From Reticulitermes speratus (Eukaryota > Arthropoda > Insecta > Blattodea > Rhinotermitidae): a stretch of DNA of 64,000 nucleotides. Shown here one piece after another: positions 56,621-64,000 of the stretch. Where the stretch lies: contig JAJKFL010000013.1 in NCBI GenBank assembly GCA_021186555.1, positions 35,554,743 to 35,618,742 of the forward strand, in the 5' to 3' direction. The first letter of the stretch is position 1; every line of letters begins with the position of its first letter. The translations under genes were made by a program, and so were the position numbers. The notes beneath the pieces are model-generated. The model worked only from the letters and a program-made list of their open reading frames with translations, was not told where the DNA came from and did no database searches.

Positions 56621-57484
56621 AGGGAGTGCGTCCCTCCAAAACATCATGAAATTTTTATCAGATAACACGGCAACAGTTTTCAGAAGATTAGTTGATTATT
56701 AAAATAATAAATTAGTTACCAACGTAATTTACAGATCAACTGATTGGATAACTTTTTGTCTAATGTACTTAGTATTTAAGTGACTTACAGCAGTGACTGA
56801 AAGACTTGCTAAAGAAATGAGTTACTGAGTAACAGATTACGCGGTAACCATTAAAGTAATTACTATGCAGATTACTACATAATTTAGGCGATAATATTTG
56901 AATCCGTCTCAAATAGAATACAAAGCAGGAGTGCTATCAATTTGACTGTCACTTTCCTGTACATTAGGGCATCATCATCACCAGAGACACTTCGTGATTC
57001 ACATTCTATGCAGACTTTCAATCCCAGTACTTTATTTTAACTTGACCTTTTGCATGAAAAGTTAAAGTTCTCTTCATGGGTCATTTTATTTCGACAAAAC
57101 GTCTGTAAAACATTTCCACGCTTATGAACGATTACAATCTGAACTGCAGAACACCAGAGGAGGGAATACGAACGCCTCCTCGCAGTTCACTTGAGGAAAA
57201 TAATTGGAACCGGCAGTAAGCATGATAGATGCAGGAAGCCAAGTCTGCCGCAGGCATCGTCATTTTCGTCATGATTACGTCACTTCCTTTCGAACTTAGC
57301 CGATTAGTATGTACTTCGCGTACGAGTGTTTGTTTTTTATTCAGTCGTTCGCTGTCTGCATCCCGTCTCTGACGCCCACACAGTAGATGTTCCTTTACTT
57401 GTCTTCTCCATTCGAGGGTGATTCAGGACGAAGTGTTAAAGAGGGATGAAGTAATAAAGAACCGAGAAACATTGTGCACTAAGT
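56621..57484. other. Mostly unassigned
   Basis: GAGGGTGATTCAGGACGAAG at 57413-57432 matches the terminus of the mariner-like element at 51180 but stands alone. Nothing else seen. Confidence 0.4.
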
Positions 57485-57498
57485 AACTTGATAATTTG

Positions 57499-57780
57499 GC
57501 CGTGCCATAGTTCAGGCGGTTAGTCGCCGACCTCTCACCACGGATGCCCGGGTTCGATCCCGGGTCGGTCCATGTGGGATTTGTGGTGGACAAAGTGGCA
57601 CTGGGACAGGTTTTTCTCCGCGTACTTCGGTTTTCCCCTGTCAATTTCATTCCACCGGCGCTCCATTAAAATGGAACAAAAAACCTCATCATCTTCAGAA
57701 TCTTCCTCATAGGGTTGCACAATAAGCCTCAAAGCTGCGGTGCGTCCTTAGCATCTGCTACGGGGCCCTTCAGTAAAAAA
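57499..57780 (+). mobile_element. tRNA-derived SINE, family D copy, with target-site duplication
   Basis: Head GCCGTGCCATAGTTCAGGCG, B box GGGTTCGATCCCGGGTCGG near 57550, TGTGGGATTTGTGGTGGACA, AAGTGGCACTGGGACAG and CATCTGCTACGGGGCCCTTC plus A-run. Perfect 14-bp duplication aacttgataatttg at 57485-57498 and 57781-57794. Confidence 0.96.
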
Positions 57781-57794
57781 AACTTGATAATTTG

Positions 57795-58199
57795 AGCACC
57801 CCGCTAAAATTGTTAGGATGAATCAGTAACTATAAACCGAACAGTTTGGCGTAGCGGCAATTGAATTAGCGAGGTGATTGGTTGAAATCTCGGATCGGTC
57901 ATCGGCTATTCTAGATGAATATTTGCTTGGCCTTTGTCAGTCACTCCATGCGAGGCTGGGAGAGTAACTCAATTGGGTCACGACAGCTTCCGTTCAAATG
58001 ACATCAAAGTCATCCTTTATTAATTATGCTACCATTTGACGCTACTTAGTCCTACATACCGACAACGCCGTTAAATACAGCATACATAAACAATTATTAT
58101 TAGATGGGACGAACACTTAGCACGCTTTCTGTATACAAGAAATTGATAAAGTAATTAGACGCAGATCTCAAAGGATTTAAAACAGAAACAGCAAGAAGC
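57795..58199. other. Mostly unassigned
   Basis: At 57850-57905 TTGGCGTAGCGGCAATTGAA and GGTTGAAATCTCGG could be the worn head of another tRNA-like SINE. Not assignable. Confidence 0.3.
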
Positions 58200-58390
58200 G
58201 GCTTACATACGAATAGCTTATCTACCCAAACACCCGTCCATTTATCCGTCTCATCCACTTTCCTTCTCTCCCATCCAATCCATTCACCTACCCACCCATT
58301 CATCAATCAATCCATCTATCCATCCACCCATCCCTCCGTCCATCTAACCACCTATCCACCCACCCATCCATCCATCCATCCATTTATCTA
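58200..58390 (+). repeat. CCAT-rich low-complexity array
   Basis: Imperfect CCATC/CCACC/TCTAT tetramer-pentamer repeat, C-T-A rich, purest at 58340-58390. Confidence 0.85.
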
Positions 58391-59016
58391 TGAAGCTACC
58401 CACAGGACAATCATAGGAGTCTTGTGATGACATCAGAACCCTAATAGATTTAATATTATCAACAATCTACACGAATACGGAGATATTAACGACATGTCCA
58501 TGCTAAAACAAAGGACCGTATATGAATACCTTAGAACAATTCTACATCCAACTATTTGCATATAATAACATACTGATACCAGAACAAAATACAGGAGACT
58601 ATAACCCAATATTCCGATTTATTTACGACACACAAAAACGTCACTCCCCCACGTGACCGTGACCTATTTAAATACCGGATACACAACTCGATAGCCAGTA
58701 CTGTTCTCACCACCCAGCAGGCAACCAACTCCGATAAAACAGGTATGTACAACGTTGACTGCTTGAACTTGCGTTCTACCTACGAAAATGCATATTAACG
58801 TAAACACAAATAGCAATTTTGTCTCAGATATTTTATGTTTCAGGATATCAAAACAGCACAGACTATTCAACTTTTATACAACTTTTAGCATTTTAACCAA
58901 TATACAACAACAACCACAATTTTCACTTTTTATTAGTTTTAGACAACGTACATACACAGATGTAAAGAATTCATGTAAACAATTGTACCAGTTGATGTGA
59001 ATAGAGTGTAATTATT
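58391..59016. other. No element recognised
   Basis: Two overlapping minus-strand frames of 66-68 codons; no recognisable domain. Confidence 0.35.
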
Positions 59017-59058
59017 CCCTGAAGATGAACCCAAATTAAAGGTTCGAAATATGTAGGA
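59017..59058 (+). repeat. Hairpin motif, isolated (copy 9)
   Basis: CCCTGAAGATGAACC, an AAATTAAA loop region, then GGTTCGAAATATGTAGG. GAACC/GGTTC forms a five-pair stem between the two boxes, as in the fold-back elements. Confidence 0.65.
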
Positions 59059-60007
59059 CAGTGGAATTGCACAATTAATGCGATTGAATTGTACATTTTG
59101 TCGGACTGTGAATATAAATATATAACTGGTAGATTCTTTGTGAAATTCCCGAAACCAGGATGTTAATTTGGAGTTGAAAGTCGCCGCAAGTGGCTTGTGT
59201 TTTCATAGTATCAGAACCGATTCAGTTATTTCTCATCACAATGCGATAAATATCAGGGTAATTAGGAAGAGGAAGGGAAGGGTAGCTGAGAAGGAAAATT
59301 AATCAAGTTGGCAGTACTGACGCCACTGCTTTCTGAGGAAACTAACACAATAGCAATGCTGTGTCCAGTGACTTGCTAATTTAATTACCAAGTGGTGGAA
59401 TGACTGTTAGGCAGGATGCTCAGTTCTATATTTTGAAGAGTGTGTCGGCAATATCAACAGCTAATTGAACAATTTAATTATATTTTCCGGTACAGCAACA
59501 CTCCAGTTGATATAGTATTTTACACTCTACCCTGGAGATGGAGAGAGCACGTTTCCTCAAAATGTAGTTGATCATCCACCAGACTGCACGGTGTCAGATT
59601 CCAGAATACCGTCATTTTAATTACTTTTCCTTTCCTTAAAAGTCTATATTTAGCGCTTTAATTCTGTTTTCTGTAACGCCTCATGTTAAATGGATCTTTG
59701 TCACCACGACGCAGCGAATCCTTAGGTCGCGGTGGAGAAGACGGCCTCCGGATATGGAGGGTAGCTGCGAATGTATTGGACAAACAGCAGCAGACAGCCG
59801 GTATTGTATGGGATAAAGAACCTGTGGGTTTCCGGGGAGTTTATTGACTAGCTGAGGAACTACGCAGATTGTCAAGAAGGGTAATAATAATAATAATAAT
59901 AATTTTTGCAATTAGTCGTATGCCATGTACGACGTTCTGAGAGCCGTGATGCTAAAGATTCAAGTCGTTTAGTATGCGACGCTGTGCCACAGGACATTTC
60001 AAAAGAA
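59059..60007. other. No gene recognised
   Basis: Contains a short (TAA)n run at 59883-59903. Nothing else seen. Confidence 0.4.
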
Positions 60008-60097
60008 CATATTGCCTTCATCTTCAAGGCCAAGCAGACTCAGAACTGGTCTGTTTGACACTGAAGATGAAGGCAATATGATCGATCGAAACGTCAG
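60008..60097. repeat. Hairpin-motif repeat with perfect 19-bp inverted arms (copy 10)
   Basis: CATATTGCCTTCATCTTCA (60008-60026) is the exact complement of TGAAGATGAAGGCAATATG (60062-60080). The motif continues GATCGATCGAAACGTCAG (60080-60097), giving CTGAAGATG and CGAAACGTC boxes around a GATCGATC palindrome. Confidence 0.75.
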
Positions 60098-60429
60098 TAG
60101 CTACCCACATAACCAACACAATGTCTTGTCCCAAAGTAACCAAATTTCAAGCAGGTGTTTGCCAACGAAAATAGAATTTCTTCTCGTCCGGATTATGTAA
60201 TGGCCAGACTTCTTTTCGGAAACTTTTCTGTAAATATATAAATCATGTATTATCCATAATATTATTTGAATTAATTTCCCAATCTAGTAATTATTATGAT
60301 CATAATGACAATATTAAGTATATATACCACGTGATCGAATATTACTAAAACTTGCAATTTGTTCACATAACGTACCTACATGTTTCATATTAGTCTCACA
60401 GTGAACATTGATTTTTTGTTACAGCGTCA

Positions 60430-60790
60430 ACTGAATGTAATGCAAACGTATGGGAAGGATGGAGAAAATCGGTTGGACCGATCGTGTGAAAAATGAAGAA
60501 GTACAACATAGAGTCAAGGATGAAAGGATATCATACATAGAATAAAAAGAAGGAACGCTAACTGTATTGGTCACTTTTTGTGTAGGAACTGCCATCTAAA
60601 ACACGTTATTGAAGGAAAGATAAGAAGAAGTATAGAAGTGATGTGAAGACGAGGAAGAAAGCGTATGCAGCTACTGGATAACCTTAAGGAAACGAGGCAA
60701 TCCTGGATATTGAAAGAGGAATTACTAGATCGCATTCTCTGGAGAACACGCTTTGGAGGATGCTATGGACCTGTCGTAAGACAGACTACT
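60430..60790 (+). mobile_element. LINE 3' end, third type, with tetranucleotide tail
   Basis: Plus-strand readings MGRMEKIGWTDRVKNEEVQH and RVKDERIS, then HVIEGKIR-like and RRGRKRMQLLDNLKETR-like blocks in changing frames, then WRTRFGGCYGPVVRQTTE and a stop. This order is typical of the end of an insect non-LTR ORF. The stop is followed at once by (TGAA)n at 60790-60816, in the manner of LINEs that end in short tandem repeats instead of poly(A). Confidence 0.72.
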
Positions 60791-60816
60791 GAATGAATGA
60801 ATGAATGAATGAATGT
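60790..60816 (+). repeat. (GAAT)n run at LINE 3' end
   Basis: About six GAAT units directly after the LINE stop codon. Confidence 0.92.
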
Positions 60817-61499
60817 GCTTCTATATAGTAGACTGTGCACTTAAAGGTTCAGAAACGCCTTACAATTAACGGACCCCAAAGCACTTTGTAGGCAGTAAGT
60901 TGAGTATCCCGCAGTAGTGCACTGAACGTCCTCATTCCACCGTAGCCACAAGGTACGTCGCTCCACATGCCGTGTGGGCAAGCTACTTTTCTGGCGGCGC
61001 TGCAAGGCGTGTGGCATGCACAACACTGTCAGGCGCGTCGTGTTACAGGTAATACGAGTTTCGCAGTTCTCGCAGACAGCTGGTACAGTCATGATCAAAA
61101 CATCCTGCACATATTCAGAAGACACTAAGCCCAAATGGGCGCCATCCATTTCAATTTACGCACGGACTATAACATCATTTCAAATGGATCAAGTCTTGGA
61201 AGTACAAACTTAATCTAAAATATATTTTAAGCTCCAGTTTCCACCTGAAACTAAACACTTTGTGTTGTATCTCCATTATAAAGCTCAGTCATTTAACACC
61301 TTTCCGGGAAATAACCACTGGTTCTGGTAAGAAATATAAGTAACCCACGAACAATTCTGTTTGTAAAATACATATGTTTTAAATGTGTAAGCACTTGTTC
61401 GTACTAATGTACTAATGTTGTGTAAAGAGGCAACACTTCGAATTCCAAGTCACTACAAAGAAGTCACCTTATCGACCAGGAATTTCTTCCCGGTCTTCC
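60817..61499. other. No element recognised
   Basis: Overlapping frames on both strands at 60841-61213 have no recognisable domain. Confidence 0.4.
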
Positions 61500-61607
61500 A
61501 GCCCTTAGTGTTCTCTGTACCTACTAACTTACATTTTCCTCTTCACTGTACCCGTTAATTATATTCTCCTGTTAACTGTACCTACTTCAATTAGCGTCCT
61601 GCCTACT

Positions 61608-61815
61608 GCCGATCCCGGTGGCCGCACGGTCTAAGGCATGGTTCTGCGGCCGTTCGCTTGCTGGGATTGCGGGTCCGATTTCCGCCGGGAGCATGGAGGT
61701 CTGTCTCTTGTAAGTGTTGTGTGTTGTCTGGTACAGGTCTCTGCGACGGGCCGATTCCTCGTCTAGAGGAGTCCTACCGAGTGTGGTGTGTCTGAGTGTA
61801 ATCAGGTGCAACAAT
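61608..61815 (+). mobile_element. tRNA-derived SINE, family A copy 10, 3'-truncated
   Basis: Full head GCCGATCCCGGTGGCCGCAC, B box GGGTCCGATTTCCGCCGGG near 61671, body to TGTGTCTGAGTGTAATCAGG, then the last third is missing. Lies in the tandem array. Confidence 0.88.
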
Positions 61816-62079
61816 AACCCTCTACACCTACAGTGAGTAGGTAGCAGTGGTCAGACTAAGAAAGACTGTAGGTGCTTAAATTAACCTGTTTCCTACATTA
61901 ACCGATTTACATCAGCCTGTGCACCGTGTGTATCTACTTACGTCAACTTGCTCACTGTAGTACCTGCCGGTTTATATTCAATCTGCTCCCTGTACGTGAC
62001 TTCAATTAGCCTGCTGTTTGTTCCTACTTAGTTAAATTAGCCTGTTGATTTAACGTGCTGATTTAGATTAAGTTGTGCA

Positions 62080-62154
62080 GTGTACTTACTGAAGTGCATT
62101 AACCTGTGTACTGTATCTGCCGACTTAGATTACTGTACCTACTGATATATTCGC
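62080..62154 (+). repeat. 75-bp direct duplication, left copy
   Basis: GTGTACTTACTGAAGTGCAT to CTGATATATTCGC. Identical to 62417-62491 except for two visible substitutions (TTACTGAAG against TTCCTGACG). It borders the left side of the family B SINE. Confidence 0.9.
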
Positions 62155-62416
62155 CGTCGCGGGTTCGATTCCCGATGGTGTCACTGGAATTTTTCATTGA
62201 CATTATCGTTTCGGTCGCACTATGGCCCTGGGGTCGACTCAGCCTCTAACAGAAATGAGTACCAGGAATCTTTCCTGGGGAGGTAAAGTCGGCCGGTGCG
62301 TAGGGCTGTCAACCTTACCACCTTCATGTGCCGATTGTCTAAAAATCTGGGAGCCTCAACCTCCTGGAACCCTAAGGGCCTGTCCAGGCTTGTAATGGGA
62401 TTGCTTTACCTTTTTA
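62155..62416 (+). mobile_element. tRNA-derived SINE, family B copy lacking its head
   Basis: Begins inside the tRNA-like part at CGTCGCGGGTTCGATTCCCG (B box), without the A box, then CACTATGGCCCTGGGGTCGA, TCTAACAGAAATGAGTACCA and TTGTAATGGGATTGCTTTAC. The 75-bp duplication flanks it on both sides. Confidence 0.88.
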
Positions 62417-62491
62417 GTGTACTTCCTGACGTGCATTAACCTGTGTACTGTATCTGCCGACTTAGATTACTGTACCTACTGATATATTCGC
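62417..62491 (+). repeat. 75-bp direct duplication, right copy
   Basis: Partner of 62080-62154, same length. It follows the SINE tail directly. Confidence 0.9.
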
Positions 62492-62705
62492 TTGCTCACG
62501 GGTACCTACTGACTTAAAATAGCCTATTACTTATACCTACTGACTTAGACATTAAACTGTTCACTGTACCCACTACGTTACATTACCCTGATCACAACTT
62601 ACTGACTTCCGTCATCGTATTCCTTTTACTTACTGGTTTATATCAGCCTGTTCGCTGTACCTACTGACATACATGAAGCTCGCACATTATGAATCTTCAT
62701 TATGC

Positions 62706-62949
62706 AATTTTTTTTAGTCCGGCCTCTTGTGTAGTGGGGGATTGTTGCACTTCATTACACTCAATGACGTACACTCGGTAGGACTCCCTTGGACGAGGGA
62801 TCGGCCCATCGCAGAAGCCTCTACCTGCACAAGACACAACATTCACAAGAGGCAAACAAACATCCATGCCTCCGGCGGGATTCAAAACCGCAATCCCAGC
62901 AAGCGAGCGTCCGCAGATCTAGTGCTTAGACCGTGCGGCCACCGGGATC
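62706..62949 (-). mobile_element. tRNA-derived SINE, family A copy 11
   Basis: Minus-strand head GATCCCGGTGGCCGCACGGT, B box region near 62877, body with CTCGGTAGGACTCCCTTGGA. About 20 bp of the body around GATCACACTCAGACACACC are missing or altered. Confidence 0.85.
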
Positions 62950-63024
62950 ACCTTTGCAACGTTTCATTAACGCAGTTATTTCATCTCTCTTCAGCCCAAA
63001 TATTCTTCTCAGCTCTTTGCTTTT

Positions 63025-63225
63025 AATAACTACGGTATAGCTCAGTCAGTATAACGACCAGACTACAGGCTGAACGATCAGGTTATCGTGGTAACACTTC
63101 CCGCAGGAGAAAGTTTTGCTCTCTTATGTTCCCAGAAGTTTAGACCGGTTCTGGAGAATACCCAACGTCTTGCCCAAAGGTACCAGGACTCCTTTAGAGG
63201 AGTAAAGTAGCCTGGGCGTGAAGGT
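63025..63225 (+). mobile_element. SINE family C-related copy, diverged
   Basis: Head ACGGTATAGCTCAGTCAGTA (clear A box), decayed B box (GATCAGGTTATCGTGGTAAC), CCAGAAGTTTAGACCGGTTC and GAGTAAAGTAGCCTGGGCGT. Confidence 0.65.
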
Positions 63226-64000
63226 CAGTATAGATAAGAACGACCACGTATGTCTTCGTAACATGAAGTTTAATTAAACATATGGGCACTTTTATCCTAC
63301 CCTTAAACTCTATGTTTTTCTGCTAGAGTATAAATCCACGTTTTAAATTCACACGAAACAGCATATAAAGGTGTACTTCTTGTACATGGAATTTTAATAT
63401 TCATTTCATTTGATAAGGCAATAGAAGATACAGTATTCACAACTGAATAGTAGGAAAATTTTCCATAATTTAAGTCTTAGTATTATTGAAGTTCGTATGT
63501 ATTGATACTGGCATTGTTACCTGTACATTTTAAAATACGACTGTCCGATATTTTCGAGTTTAAAGGTCGAAAGCAGTTAGCAGAGACCTTTTATTCACTG
63601 AGATATAACATTTCGATTTGATACCGGAAATTGATGTTTCACGGATTAACTTTGCTTCATTGAAGATCGTAACGCAATTCGTGCTGTGAATAAATTGCTT
63701 ACAGACTGCAGCGCTATATAATTCTGAGTTGTGTGAAGTGGGGCTACCTCTCTGAGGCATACCAATCCAAAACCATAGACGTGTTACGCGGGACTACCAG
63801 AAGCAGATTGAAATACACACAAATATAATGTAATTTGTTTTGCAACCTAGGATGAATATTTTGATTTTTACGAGTATACTGGTCAATAGAAATTACACGT
63901 TTGTTCCATATAAGAAGAAATATCCCTTATTCGCCAGGAAATTTTTGCTGTCCGTGTGAATATCGCAATATGTAGTAAGTAAAAGTTTACGGAAGGAATA
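63226..64000. other. No element recognised
   Basis: AT-rich DNA to the end of the window with no coding frame or shared repeat. Confidence 0.4.

Larger units (their letters stand above)
61500..62680 (+). repeat. Degenerate tandem array of a CTGTACCTACTGACTTA-type unit
   Basis: The phrase (C)TGTACCTACT(G)A(C)TTA(C/A)ATTA(G/A)CCTGTTCA recurs every 30-40 bp with heavy variation (61510, 61560, 61860-62150, 62417-62660). Two SINEs interrupt it (family A 61608-61815; family B 62155-62416). Unit length is estimated by eye. Confidence 0.65.

Noticed and set aside
1-64000. Endogenous viral sequences, CRISPR arrays, bacterial genes or operons.
   Set aside because: No capsid, polymerase or glycoprotein-like frames, no regularly spaced repeats, and no prokaryotic gene structure were seen on either strand.

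Overview
This window looks like gene-poor, repeat-rich insect chromosomal DNA. Three observations support that: the only clear host gene is an arthropod-type voltage-gated potassium channel split by long introns, an array of the insect telomeric pentamer TTAGG lies inside one of those introns, and the rest is dominated by tRNA-derived SINEs, mariner-type DNA transposons and LINE 3' fragments. The size of the introns and the mix of repeats fit a large polyneopteran genome such as a cockroach or termite; that placement is inference. There are no bacterial-style operons, CRISPR arrays, rRNA genes or convincing tRNA genes.

Host gene: three coding exons of a Shaw/Kv3-type channel lie on the minus strand at 19701-19894, 15050-15182 and 5434-5613. 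Together they encode 169 residues that join in frame at GT/AG splice sites and cover the cytoplasmic T1 tetramerisation domain with its HX5CX20CC zinc site. The membrane segments S1-S6 and the C-terminus are not here and must lie beyond base 1. Everything right of 19.9 kb is upstream of the first recognised coding exon.

Layout: 0-5.4 kb is intron with a 53-bp minisatellite and a TA-flanked mariner copy. 5.6-15 kb is intron with SINE copies, the TTAGG array, a fold-back element, a mariner remnant and a Tigger/MULE pair. 15.2-19.7 kb is intron with a TIR MITE family. 20-64 kb is intergenic or 5' intronic DNA with at least 11 copies of one SINE (family A), further SINE families (B, C, D and a weaker E), several LINE C-terminal fragments, mariner remnants, small palindromic MITEs and microsatellites. 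Several SINEs and MITEs still show their target-site duplications, so insertion boundaries and nesting order can be read directly.

The most unusual material is (i) a dispersed family of fold-back elements carrying a conserved CTGAAGATG-stem-CGAAACGT hairpin, possibly Penelope-like or hammerhead-derived; (ii) a 1.5-kb mariner-like element whose centre carries an unrelated ORF cassette; and (iii) a SINE flanked by a 75-bp direct duplication inside a degenerate tandem array. All calls were made by eye without alignment software; family names for mobile elements are working labels.
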